Shown: one piece after another, positions 25,686 through 34,307 of the stretch
Layout of the letters: every line of letters begins with the position of its first letter
How positions within the stretch are numbered: the first letter of the stretch is position 1
Assembly: GCF_000156195.1 (NCBI RefSeq)
Contig: NZ_GG688330.1
Span: 48,167-112,166 of the forward strand
Reading direction: 5' to 3'
Origin: Bacteroides finegoldii DSM 17565
Lineage (GTDB): Bacteria > Bacteroidota > Bacteroidia > Bacteroidales > Bacteroidaceae
Length of the DNA stretch: 64,000 nucleotides
Program-made: the position numbers and the translations under genes
Notes under the pieces: model-generated
Seen by the model: only the letters and a program-made list of their open reading frames with translations
What the model was told of the DNA's origin: nothing
Database searches by the model: none

Positions 25686-26565
25686 ACTATTTTCTAAAAA
25701 AGTATGTGTGTTGTTACTCCTATGTTTGGTAGGAGTGACAGCCTTTGCCCAAAAAGGCTATAAGAAAGCGTATACCTTGTTTGATGCGAACGGCAAGGAG
25801 ATTGGATATGACGAACTGGTTGCTGCGTTGGCGCAGCCGGACGTCGTGTTTATCGGTGAGATTCATAATTGCTGCATTACTCATTGGCTGGAGTACGAGC
25901 TTGCCCGTTCTTTGTATGCCATTCATAAGGATAAACTGATGATGGGGGCGGAAATGCTGGAGGCCGACAATCAACTGATTCTGGATGAATATATGAATCG
26001 GCAGATCTCTTATGACCGTTTTGAAGCGGAAGCGCGTTTGTGGGACAATTATAGTACGGATTATGCTCCGTTTGTGTTCTTTGCTAAGGAGAACCGTATC
26101 CCGTTCATTGCGACCAATGTTCCCCGTCGCTATGCAAACGTGGTGAAAGACAGGGGATTGCAGTATTTGGACTCATTGTCCGATGAGGCTAAACGCTATT
26201 TGCCGCCTCTTCCGGTATCGTTCACATATAAAGAAGAGGAACAGGGAGCCTTCGCATTGATGCACATGATGGGGAAAAGCAAGGGGAATGCGGAATATCT
26301 GGCACAGGCGCAGGCCATCAAAGACGCTACGATGGGATGGTTTATTGCCCGTAATATGAAAAGCAAGTTCCTTCATTTCAATGGAAACTACCATTCGGAC
26401 TTTCAAGGCGGAATCATTCCGTATCTGCTTCAATATCGTCCGGGAACGACGATAAAGACCGTTTGTTCGGTGCGCCAGGAGAGTATCGGACAATTGGATG
26501 AAGAGAATAAAGGAAGGGCGGATTTCTATATTTGTGTTCCGGAAGATATGACCTCTACTTATTAG
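25678..26565 (+). CDS. ChaN-like (haem-binding Tiki/ChaN fold) exported protein
   Basis: 295 residues from the ATG at 25678, which overlaps the M16 stop (ATGAATAA); an upstream ATG at 25642 lacks a proper signal. The signal peptide is about 1-25, ending FAQ. The ChaN/EreA-like motifs VVFIGEIHNC and HFNGNYHSDFQGGI hold the conserved acidic residue and histidines. Campylobacter ChaN is an iron-regulated lipoprotein that binds paired haems; other members of the fold are metalloproteases (Tiki). Either role fits an operon with SusCD and a peptidase. The 3' end overlaps the convergent CPBP gene by 11 bases. Confidence 0.85.
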   Translation: MNKLFSKKVCVLLLLCLVGVTAFAQKGYKKAYTLFDANGKEIGYDELVAALAQPDVVFIGEIHNCCITHWLEYELARSLYAIHKDKLMMGAEMLEADNQLILDEYMNRQISYDRFEAEARLWDNYSTDYAPFVFFAKENRIPFIATNVPRRYANVVKDRGLQYLDSLSDEAKRYLPPLPVSFTYKEEEQGAFALMHMMGKSKGNAEYLAQAQAIKDATMGWFIARNMKSKFLHFNGNYHSDFQGGIIPYLLQYRPGTTIKTVCSVRQESIGQLDEENKGRADFYICVPEDMTSTY

Positions 26566-27328
26566 AGGTCATGCGCTGCATATATAGGATGGTTGCTATG
26601 AATATGAGACAGACTCCTGCAAGAACGTAAATATATAAATTGCCGTTTATCAGGTCGTCCATATTCTCAGCTTCCGGAAACTTGATACTGAGATATACCG
26701 ACAACGAATTATTCAGTATATGCATAAGTATGCAGGGGATTAAGCTGCCGGTTTTGTAGAATGTCCATGCCAGCAGGATGCCGATTAAGAATGCCGGAAG
26801 TATCTGGGCTGGATTGATATGAAAGACACCGAATAGGAATGCTGCAATGAGAATTGCTTTTGCCGGACTGTATTGCTGTAACAATGCTTTGGTGATTGCT
26901 CCGCGAAACAATAACTCTTCGAGTACAGGACCTATGATGGATATGGCGAGAATACCTCCCCATCCGGATTGGAGAATATCGAAAGACTGTTCCATGATAT
27001 TAGGGATCCAATCCAGCAGACCCATCAATGCAGATACAGCAAATCCGGCCGTGAGAATGGCCAATGCGCTACATGACAGATAGCCTGCTGATACGGGAGA
27101 CCACGTTGTTTTTTGCATACTGATATAACCGGCTTTCCATAAATAGATACCCATCATCACTTGTCCCGCCAATTGTGCCGGAATCATAATCGCTTGCGTC
27201 AGTATACCTTTATCCAGATTCCCGGTAGTGACCAATAAATAGATGGTATAGGGAATCATTACCAGAATAGGGGCAGCGATCTGCGCGATGACAAGGTCTA
27301 TTAATATTAATTTGATAGCCGTTTTCAT
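26555..27328 (-). CDS. CPBP-family intramembrane glutamic protease
   Basis: 257 residues, about eight hydrophobic helices. The Abi/CAAX protease motifs are present: EELLFRGAI (catalytic EExxxR) near residues 140-149, FGVFHIN (FxxxH), and HILNNS near the C-terminus. Related proteins process prenylated peptides or bacteriocin-like substrates or confer immunity; the substrate here is unknown. It is the last gene of a minus-strand operon behind ribF, and it ends tail to tail with the ChaN-like gene with an 11-base overlap and no terminator between. Confidence 0.9.
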   Translation of the reverse strand: MKTAIKLILIDLVIAQIAAPILVMIPYTIYLLVTTGNLDKGILTQAIMIPAQLAGQVMMGIYLWKAGYISMQKTTWSPVSAGYLSCSALAILTAGFAVSALMGLLDWIPNIMEQSFDILQSGWGGILAISIIGPVLEELLFRGAITKALLQQYSPAKAILIAAFLFGVFHINPAQILPAFLIGILLAWTFYKTGSLIPCILMHILNNSLSVYLSIKFPEAENMDDLINGNLYIYVLAGVCLIFIATILYMQRMTSNK

Positions 27329-27341
27329 ACCATTTTATGCT

Positions 27342-27431
27342 TTATCGGGTTGTGAAGAAACTGCATATAAACATGGCCAGCATTGATATTGCTATTACCA
27401 CCAGGGAGATACTCATGAATGTCTTTTGCAT
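27342..27431 (-). CDS. Possible 29-residue single-span membrane protein
   Basis: A short frame starting ATG at 27431 gives MQKTFMSISLVVIAISMLAM, then FICSFFTTR, and stops at 27342. It is one hydrophobic helix with basic ends, a typical small membrane protein. It lies in the ribF-CPBP gap, 52 bases after ribF and 13 bases before the CPBP start, on the same strand. The otherwise unexplained 155-base gap and the hydrophobic bias support it. No homologue is known to me, and an open frame this short can arise by chance. Confidence 0.45.
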   Translation of the reverse strand: MQKTFMSISLVVIAISMLAMFICSFFTTR

Positions 27432-27483
27432 ACGAATCTGCTTTTAAAGTTATTACTCAGTTATATGTTATTTAGTTCGGTCG

Positions 27484-28452
27484 TTATTTTGACCGCTCTG
27501 CTTGTTTGCCAAGAAGGATTGTTTCCGTCTCTTCGGCGTCTTTATGCAATTGCACTATCAGCTCGTCAATGTCGGCGAATTTCAGTTCGGGGCGTGTCCG
27601 TTTGACAAACGTAAGCCGGATAAACTTGTCATATATGTTAGAATGGAAGTGAAGGATATTCACCTCGATTGTACGGTTAGGACCGTTGTCAATAGTCGGG
27701 CGGACACCGATGTTCAGCATTCCCATATAGGTTTGTCCGTCGAATGTGACCCATACGGCATAAACTCCGTCTGCGGGAATCAGTTTATCCGGATCGTCTA
27801 CACTTAAATTGGCGGTAGGAAAACCTATTTTCCGGCCTACTTGATAACCGCCTACTACTGTTCCGTCCAGAAAGTATTCGTATCCCAGACAAAGAGCGGC
27901 CTGTTCCACCTCTCCTTCATGCAGAAGTTTGCGGATCAGGGAGGAGCTGATCGGGGTATTCTGATGTTCTCCTGTCTTTATATTATTGGTATAGGCGTGA
28001 GCACGAATCACTTCTATGCCTATTTCCTTACCGTAACGTACGTAATCCTCGAAACCTTCACTGCGGTTGTGACCGAAACGGTGATCGTAACCGATGACTA
28101 AGCATTTTACCTGATAGCGTTCTTTCAGCACTTGAGCCATAAACTCGCGGGCTGTCAGCCGGGAAATCTCAGGAGTAAAGTTAAGCATGAGACAATAATC
28201 TACTCCGATGTCATCCAGCAGTCTTATTTTCTCTTCCGGAGTAGTCAGTAACTCAGGACGATAATCGGCGTTCATCACCTTGCGGGGATGTACCGGAAAA
28301 GTCACTAATGCAGAACGTAAACCTTTGGCGGCCGCTATCTCTTTCACTTGTCGGATCAGATAGCGATGTCCCGTATGCACTCCATCGAAGAAGCCGATGG
28401 TAGCTATGGAGGGTTCCGGGCGAAGAGTCGATATGTCACGTATAATCTGCAT
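27484..28452 (-). CDS. ribF: Bifunctional riboflavin kinase / FAD synthetase
   Basis: 322 residues. The N-terminal FMN adenylyltransferase domain (about 1-180) carries the nucleotidyltransferase motif GFFDGVHTGHRYLI. The C-terminal flavokinase domain (about 185-310) has GRKIGFPTANLSVDD and GMLNIGVRPTIDNGPNRTIEVNILHF, which bind ATP and riboflavin. The enzyme makes FMN and then FAD. Length is normal. It lies 10 bases after the HAD phosphatase gene in the same operon. Confidence 0.97.
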   Translation of the reverse strand: MQIIRDISTLRPEPSIATIGFFDGVHTGHRYLIRQVKEIAAAKGLRSALVTFPVHPRKVMNADYRPELLTTPEEKIRLLDDIGVDYCLMLNFTPEISRLTAREFMAQVLKERYQVKCLVIGYDHRFGHNRSEGFEDYVRYGKEIGIEVIRAHAYTNNIKTGEHQNTPISSSLIRKLLHEGEVEQAALCLGYEYFLDGTVVGGYQVGRKIGFPTANLSVDDPDKLIPADGVYAVWVTFDGQTYMGMLNIGVRPTIDNGPNRTIEVNILHFHSNIYDKFIRLTFVKRTRPELKFADIDELIVQLHKDAEETETILLGKQAERSK

Positions 28453-28462
28453 CTCTACGAAT

Positions 28463-29086
28463 TTACTTGTTCTTAAAAAGGTGGCTCCAGTCTTCTCCGG
28501 CTTTGGGGGTATAAGTCGAGATTCCGAGTTCTCGGGCTGCTTTGCAATTCATCTCAGAATCGTCAATGAAAAACGTTTCCTGCGGTTCGATACCTGCATC
28601 TTCGATGACTGCTTTAAAAATTTCGGGCTCCGGCTTTACCAGGTGCATCTCGTATGAGAGGTATGCTTTTTCAAAATAGTCCTCTGCTTTGAACGTACGG
28701 TATGGGAACGCATTCTCGCAAGCCCATTTCCAATGAATCTCATTCGTATTGCTAAGCAGGTAGACTACATATTTTTCACGCAATTTCAAAAGTAAGTCAA
28801 GCTTGTATGTGGGGATGTCTATCAGGAAACTGTTCCAAGCCTCGTCGATTTGTTTGTCGCTGACTGCTTTACCGATCATTTCCCGCATCCCGTTCCTAAA
28901 CTCTGCGGAAGTAATCAAGCCTTTTTCCTGTTGCATGAAGATACCGTTCAACTGTTGGATATTCAAACGTTCTTCTACATCCGTGAACCCTAATTTCTTA
29001 AAGTTCTCCATACATCGTTGGCGGTCGAGATTGATAAGTACACCGCCCAAATCAATAAGAAGGTTTTTGATCCCTTTATTTTTCAT
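28463..29086 (-). CDS. HAD-IA family phosphatase (YihX-like)
   Basis: 207 residues, a cytosolic haloacid-dehalogenase-like hydrolase. Motif I is LLIDLGGVLINLD with the nucleophile D12; motif II is VYLLSNTNEIH; motif III/IV is KPEPEIFK followed by FFIDDSEMNCKAA. The DLGGV form of motif I resembles YihX, a sugar-phosphate phosphatase, but the substrate here is open. The next gene is ribF, so removal of a phosphate in riboflavin synthesis is conceivable but unproven. Its start overlaps the P-type ATPase stop by 11 bases. Confidence 0.92.
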   Translation of the reverse strand: MKNKGIKNLLIDLGGVLINLDRQRCMENFKKLGFTDVEERLNIQQLNGIFMQQEKGLITSAEFRNGMREMIGKAVSDKQIDEAWNSFLIDIPTYKLDLLLKLREKYVVYLLSNTNEIHWKWACENAFPYRTFKAEDYFEKAYLSYEMHLVKPEPEIFKAVIEDAGIEPQETFFIDDSEMNCKAARELGISTYTPKAGEDWSHLFKNK

Positions 29087-31781
29087 TTCTTTCTTTTTTG
29101 TGAATCATACGTTGAACAAGGCGAATAAGTTCTCCAACCCATAACACCATGGACGAAACGCCTATAATAAGAAGCCACGTCTGCCAATCAAGCGGTTCTG
29201 TGCGGAATACAGCTCCACCGAACTGTACGATCAGGAACTGTCCGACTAGGATGGCCAATACAATTAACTCCATCCCATACGATTTGGAAAGGCCTTTGAA
29301 TGCCGAATCGGTAGTACCGAATACACGGGCATTGAACAGGTTCCAGAATTGCAGCATGACAAAGAAGGTAAAGAAAACGGTGAGATTGTGTATATCCATA
29401 CCTTGTGTGCTGTGGTCGAAATAGTAGATCATTCCGAGCAGTATGATAAGGAAGACAGAACCTACACCTATTATATTAGACCGCATCGCTTTACTGATAA
29501 TAAAGTCAGTGCTGCGGCGGGGCTTTTCAAGCATAACGGTTTCACTTGGTGGAATAGAAGCCAAAGCTAGAGCGGCAAAAGTGTCCATGATCAGATTTAC
29601 CCATAACATCTGTGTTACGGTCAACGGCAGTTCCGTGCCTATCACCGAACCGAGCAGGACAATCAATAGCGCGACAAAATTGATAGTCAACTGGAATACG
29701 ATGAAACGCTGGATGTTCTTATACAGTGAACGTCCCCACATCACGGCAGTTCCGATACTGTTGAATGAATCATCGAGAAGGGTAATGTCGCTGGCCTCTT
29801 TGGCAACGGAAGTGCCTGTACCCATTGATAAACCTACTTGGGCATGATTCAAAGCCGGGGCGTCGTTGGTTCCGTCACCGGTTACGGCTACTACCGCCCC
29901 TTTCTGTTGGAGCAATTGCACCAGACGTTGTTTATCCGTAGGACGGGCACGGGACATGATTTTAAGATCCATCACACGGTCCAATGCTTCCTCATCACTC
30001 AACTCGGAGAAAGCAACTCCGGTGATGCGATTCCGCTCCGTATCCGTTTCCGGATTCCAAAGACCGATCTGACGTGCGATTTCCGTAGCGGTTCCCGGAG
30101 TATCACCGGTCACAATTTTGATTCCTATACCTGCCGACTGACATTTGGCAACTGCGGTCGGCACATCCGGACGAATCGGGTCGGAGATGGCTACGATACC
30201 TAAGAAGTTTAGGTCGTTGGCCGATACCAATGCCGTGCAATCGTCCGGTTCATTCTCTCCTACAATCTTGAAGGCGAATCCCAATGTGCGCATGGCCATG
30301 TTCTGGTAGTTCAGCAGTTGTGCTTCAACTGTCGGACGATATTCGGTAGCGTCTACCTGCTGTCCGTCCAACATGACTTTTTTGCACTTTCCGAGCACTA
30401 TCTCAGGAGCACCTTTTATATAGAGAATTTTCTTTCCCAGCAAGGCCGACTCTACAAGCGTTGCCATAAACTTCCGTTCTGTGGAGAAAGTCAGCTGATC
30501 GAGGATCTGTGCGTTTTCGCGGAGTTTCAGATAATTCCTTCCTTGACTATTGAGCCATAGCAATAGTGCTACTTCGGTGGGATTTCCCACACCTTTCGGC
30601 TTTTCACCGGTGTCGGTCTCTTCAAGAAAAGCAGTAGAATTGGCGCTGATACCTTCGGTGATAAGTTTGCTGATATCGTCGTCGGATAATTCGCTGCCGT
30701 TCTTTAAACCATAGAAGTTGGGCTCGTGCACTTGCATCAGGTTTTGCGTCAGTGTACCCGTCTTGTCCGTACATATCACGGTGATAGCTCCCATTGTTTC
30801 GCAAGCGTGCATCTTTCGTACGAGGTTGTTGGTGGCAAGCATACGGCGCATATTCAGTGCCAGACTGAGTGTGACACTCATTGGTAGCCCTTCGGGAACG
30901 GCTACTACTATTAAGGTGACAGCCATCATGAAATATTTGAGAGTCCGTTCAAAAACCGGTAACCATTCATGCCAGCCGTTCAATGCTCCGAAGTCGAAGT
31001 AGAACAATACGTCTTTGACAAAGAAAATAAGGAAAGCGAGACCGGCAACGGTAAAACCAATCTTTCCGATCAGGTTGGCGAGTCTGGTCAGCTGTATGTT
31101 TAACGGAGTCGGTTCGAGGCTCTCTTCGGTACTTTGACGGGCCACCTTTCCAATCTCAGTCGCATCACCTACTTGGAGAACGCGCATCGTGCCGTGACCG
31201 TCAACTACGGTAGTGCCTCGCATTACCAGGTTGGAGGCGTATGTCGCTTCTTCATCGAAGTCCTCTTTTACGGTTGTTTTGTTGATAACAGGTTCTCCCG
31301 TCAGATTCGATTCATTTACTTGCAGAGAAATGGCTTCAAGCAGCTCTCCATCGGCAGGAATCTCTTCGCCGGTTTCCAGAATAACGATATCGCCGACTAC
31401 GATATCTTTGCGCGGAATTTCCTGTACACGACCGTTTCGGATGACTTTAACTAAAGTCTCTTCATTGACCGCATTCAGTAAGTCGAATTTCTTGTTCGCA
31501 TCATATTCGAAGAAAAAACCAATTCCGGTGGCGAGCAAGATAGCGGCTATAATTCCGATCGTTTCGGCATATTCATTCTCGATGATAGAAATTATTAACG
31601 AAAATACGGCTGCTACCAACAGTACGCGTACAACGGGGTCTTCAAATTTCTCTAAATATAGCCTCCACAGAGAGGGACGCTTGGGGGGTGTCAGCAGGTT
31701 GGCGCCATTCTTTTCCCTGCTTTGCAGGACCTCATTATCGGTAAGTCCTATGTGATAAATGTCATTTTTATTTGTACTCAT
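29076..31781 (-). CDS. Calcium-translocating P-type ATPase, PMCA type
   Basis: 901 residues. Order: N-terminal cation ATPase domain, E1-E2 domain with NLTGEP, membrane motif VAVPEGLP at 294-300, phosphorylated D339 in CTDKTGTLT, nucleotide-binding KGAPE, hinge GDGTNDAPAL and a C-terminal helical bundle with ITLLDDSFNSI. PEGLP and overall length place it with the P2-type calcium pumps (PMCA/SERCA-like), which export Ca2+. There is no obvious calmodulin-like tail. It is the first gene of the minus-strand operon running to the CPBP protease. A -7 box candidate CAAAAGTA (minus TACTTTTG) lies at 31809-31816. Confidence 0.95.
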   Translation of the reverse strand: MSTNKNDIYHIGLTDNEVLQSREKNGANLLTPPKRPSLWRLYLEKFEDPVVRVLLVAAVFSLIISIIENEYAETIGIIAAILLATGIGFFFEYDANKKFDLLNAVNEETLVKVIRNGRVQEIPRKDIVVGDIVILETGEEIPADGELLEAISLQVNESNLTGEPVINKTTVKEDFDEEATYASNLVMRGTTVVDGHGTMRVLQVGDATEIGKVARQSTEESLEPTPLNIQLTRLANLIGKIGFTVAGLAFLIFFVKDVLFYFDFGALNGWHEWLPVFERTLKYFMMAVTLIVVAVPEGLPMSVTLSLALNMRRMLATNNLVRKMHACETMGAITVICTDKTGTLTQNLMQVHEPNFYGLKNGSELSDDDISKLITEGISANSTAFLEETDTGEKPKGVGNPTEVALLLWLNSQGRNYLKLRENAQILDQLTFSTERKFMATLVESALLGKKILYIKGAPEIVLGKCKKVMLDGQQVDATEYRPTVEAQLLNYQNMAMRTLGFAFKIVGENEPDDCTALVSANDLNFLGIVAISDPIRPDVPTAVAKCQSAGIGIKIVTGDTPGTATEIARQIGLWNPETDTERNRITGVAFSELSDEEALDRVMDLKIMSRARPTDKQRLVQLLQQKGAVVAVTGDGTNDAPALNHAQVGLSMGTGTSVAKEASDITLLDDSFNSIGTAVMWGRSLYKNIQRFIVFQLTINFVALLIVLLGSVIGTELPLTVTQMLWVNLIMDTFAALALASIPPSETVMLEKPRRSTDFIISKAMRSNIIGVGSVFLIILLGMIYYFDHSTQGMDIHNLTVFFTFFVMLQFWNLFNARVFGTTDSAFKGLSKSYGMELIVLAILVGQFLIVQFGGAVFRTEPLDWQTWLLIIGVSSMVLWVGELIRLVQRMIHKKERNEK

Positions 31782-31808
31782 GCAGATACATGCGTTTAGT
31801 TTGAGTTA

Positions 31809-31816
31809 CAAAAGTA
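31809..31816 (-). promoter_or_regulatory. Possible -7 box of the calcium ATPase operon
   Basis: The minus strand reads TACTTTTG, matching TAnnTTTG, 27 bases before the ATPase ATG. No -33 box was found at the expected distance. Confidence 0.4.
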
Positions 31817-31953
31817 CAATATAAAATTGTGATTGACTGTTTAATTAAAACTTTTTATGAAGTTGTGAATTGTTTGATATTTGAATAACAGATTGAACAA
31901 ATAGATTGCTTTGTGTGTTTTATCATGTAGAACCATTTAAAAATACGAACGTT

Positions 31954-32118
31954 ATGAAAAAGTACATTTGCACGGTCTGTGAATATATTTACGACCCCGA
32001 ACAAGGAGATCCGGAAAGCGGAATTGAACCAGGAACAGCCTTTGAAGACATTCCAGATGATTGGACTTGTCCGTTATGTGGAGTCGGCAAAGAAGATTTT
32101 GAACCGTACGAAGGATAA
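31954..32118 (+). CDS. Rubredoxin
   Basis: 54 residues, the standard size. The Fe(Cys)4 site is made by the two motifs CTVCEY (residues 6-9) and CPLCGVG (near 39-42). The aromatic core YIYDPEQGDPESGIEPGT and FEDIPDDWTCP are canonical. It is a one-electron carrier, in anaerobes usually serving oxygen or peroxide reduction by rubrerythrin-like enzymes. It is a single-gene unit with a terminator at 32151. The start at 31954 is clear; a frame extension from 31906 has no family support. Confidence 0.97.
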   Translation: MKKYICTVCEYIYDPEQGDPESGIEPGTAFEDIPDDWTCPLCGVGKEDFEPYEG

Positions 32119-32150
32119 AACCAAGAGAGAGAATTATTAAGAGGAGAATG

Positions 32151-32184
32151 GCCGGGTGTATAGATATATGCCCGGTCTTTTTTG
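32151..32184 (+). terminator. Intrinsic terminator of rubredoxin
   Basis: CCGGGTGTAT (from 32152) and ATATGCCCGG (to about 32175) pair with two G-U wobbles around a short loop, followed by TCTTTTTTG. Confidence 0.8.
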
Positions 32185-32292
32185 TTTTTCTGGAGGAGAG
32201 CTGTTCCGTTGCCTCCGCTGCGTATTTAAATACAAAAGGGAAGGAGTATTCCCCCTTCCCCTGCCTATTGAAAACTAATCAATCCCTTGTAT

Positions 32293-34296
32293 TTATAACT
32301 TATACCCTAAAACTCTCGATTTCCCATTTACCTTTACTTCGATTTCCAATTCGTTTTCATTGAATTTCTTATTTTTAAAACGAGCGTTGAACTTGTCTTT
32401 GTTATTTTTGTCTTTGAAAGGATAGATAACAGTGATATAACGCACCGGCTTATCATCTTTTTTCTCTATATTAAACGCTATTGCAGGACGTTCGCTACGT
32501 TGGCGATAGCCTGTTGAATACCAGCCTTCCTCTTTAACAACTTTCATTTTGTCAGTGCTGAAGCATTGTAGTTTTACATTGCTTTCATTTTCTAAAGCTG
32601 TCGTAAGAGACATCTTTTGGGAGTCCAAAGCTGTTTCTCCTTCACAGAACTGATAATGCAAATTAACTGTGCCTTTGGCTTTTCCTATTGCCTCATCTAC
32701 AATGACAAAGAATGAATTGTCGACAAAGAATACAGAACGACGATGCTTCAAATCTTTATAACCCGGATTTTCTGTTACCAGAATTTGTGTATTTCCTTCC
32801 GGCTGCCATAATTTGGTTACTGATTCGGTGACCTCTATGGTCCGGTTATCCAGTGTCAACGTGTTATGTACGGCAGTTGCTCTGAACCAGTTTCGCAATC
32901 TCATCACTTCCTCATCGCCCGCAAAAACATAAGAGCCGGAGTCCGGGAACAGGTTCTTCCCGTTGAACCAGAGTTCGAATGTTCCGTTGTCCGGTTGGCA
33001 GTGCCATTCTCCTTTCGGACCGGCTTTCACTACCATTTGGATAGCATCCTGTCCCCATGAATTACGGAATATAAAGAAACCCGAGGTTGTGAATCCTTTA
33101 GACAGATAATCAGGACGTTTCCCTTCTTTGCCTTCTGTTGCAAAATAACGGATGGCTTGATTGTCCGGGAATAAAGCAGACCACTTTTTGTAATAGTTGA
33201 TAGTCGGCTGCTTTCCGGTTAAGATAGCATCACTGAAACAGGGATTGCTGTAATCGGGGAAACAGATGTTGGCGTAGAACATAATCATGCGCTCAATGGT
33301 GTCTATATAGCTTTGTGGAAATTCATTTCGGAAGCCGTTGACTGTTCCCATATTCAGTGCATAATAAAAGATATTAATGGTAGCCAGGTGGTAATGAGGA
33401 TCCAGTTCATATTGTCCGCCGTCCGGATATACCTGTATCTGGATTTCATGGTTCAATACATCTATTCCGCTTTTTCTCCATTGGGCGGCATCTTTGAATT
33501 CGGGGAAGAAAGTGCCTGCATACAACATTCGTTGCGCTTCGAAAAGTAGATGATTGCCCTGTTTGGAGTAATTTTTAGAGAGAAATAAGGCATGTCTGTG
33601 GTAGTTCCACAAAAATTCGGTCAGGAATTCCGGAGTAAACGATTGGGCGGGCAGAAACAACAGGAATTGAATTAATTGTGCCTGTAACCTGTCGCTCACC
33701 TCTAGCGGACGCCATGCAAAACGATTGTTCTCGGCTTCGTCCTGGAGTGTACTGTTGTCCAGAATCTCATATTCTTCTTTGGGAATCTCCAGAAGTGGAT
33801 TTTTTTTAATCCAGTCCATATATTGGAATGCCCATTCCTTGGCATACTTTTCATCTTTACTTGCCCTGTAAGCATACCCCATCGGGATAAACCATTTATG
33901 CCTGTGAAGCATCCAACGTACCTCATTATCCTTTATCGGCCAGTATTTCCAGTTGATATCTTTCCCGTAAAAGGTCGGCTCGTAACCTTCCTGTCCATAA
34001 AAGATGTGCTGCATTGCATCATCGGCCCTTTTTTTATCCTGCGGGCTTAGACGGATGTTTTCCAAGTTAATGTCGGGATGGTGGATGTTCTTGCGTTCCC
34101 GATAGTAACTGAGCAATGCTTGGGCTGCTTCTTCCTGTTTCTGTGCCTGATAGAGTGCTTTCACTTGTTCCAGTCCGGGGTAATTCAGATTGAGCAATGA
34201 AAATATTTTTTCGTTAACACTTGTCTGGGCATTAACTTCTATTGTGTAGCCTGTCAGTAACCATGCACACAGTAAAAATAAGGTTATTTTTTTCAT
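32293..34296 (-). CDS. Heparin/heparan sulfate lyase, heparinase III type (PL12)
   Basis: 667 residues, signal peptide about 1-23 (ending VNAQ), no lipobox, so probably periplasmic. The N-terminal alpha/alpha toroid and C-terminal beta-sheet domains of heparinase II/III are present. Expected catalytic residues are seen: N248 and H249 in SKQGNHLLFEAQ, Y302 in LDPHYHL and H432 in GEWHCQPDNGTFELW. By recall it is closely similar along its length to the B. thetaiotaomicron PL12 heparinase III (BT4657), which cuts low-sulfated heparan chains into unsaturated products. It lies 11 bases behind the GH88 gene; the two form one operon. Confidence 0.95.
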   Translation of the reverse strand: MKKITLFLLCAWLLTGYTIEVNAQTSVNEKIFSLLNLNYPGLEQVKALYQAQKQEEAAQALLSYYRERKNIHHPDINLENIRLSPQDKKRADDAMQHIFYGQEGYEPTFYGKDINWKYWPIKDNEVRWMLHRHKWFIPMGYAYRASKDEKYAKEWAFQYMDWIKKNPLLEIPKEEYEILDNSTLQDEAENNRFAWRPLEVSDRLQAQLIQFLLFLPAQSFTPEFLTEFLWNYHRHALFLSKNYSKQGNHLLFEAQRMLYAGTFFPEFKDAAQWRKSGIDVLNHEIQIQVYPDGGQYELDPHYHLATINIFYYALNMGTVNGFRNEFPQSYIDTIERMIMFYANICFPDYSNPCFSDAILTGKQPTINYYKKWSALFPDNQAIRYFATEGKEGKRPDYLSKGFTTSGFFIFRNSWGQDAIQMVVKAGPKGEWHCQPDNGTFELWFNGKNLFPDSGSYVFAGDEEVMRLRNWFRATAVHNTLTLDNRTIEVTESVTKLWQPEGNTQILVTENPGYKDLKHRRSVFFVDNSFFVIVDEAIGKAKGTVNLHYQFCEGETALDSQKMSLTTALENESNVKLQCFSTDKMKVVKEEGWYSTGYRQRSERPAIAFNIEKKDDKPVRYITVIYPFKDKNNKDKFNARFKNKKFNENELEIEVKVNGKSRVLGYKL

Positions 34297-34307
34297 TTCA
34301 ATAGCGT

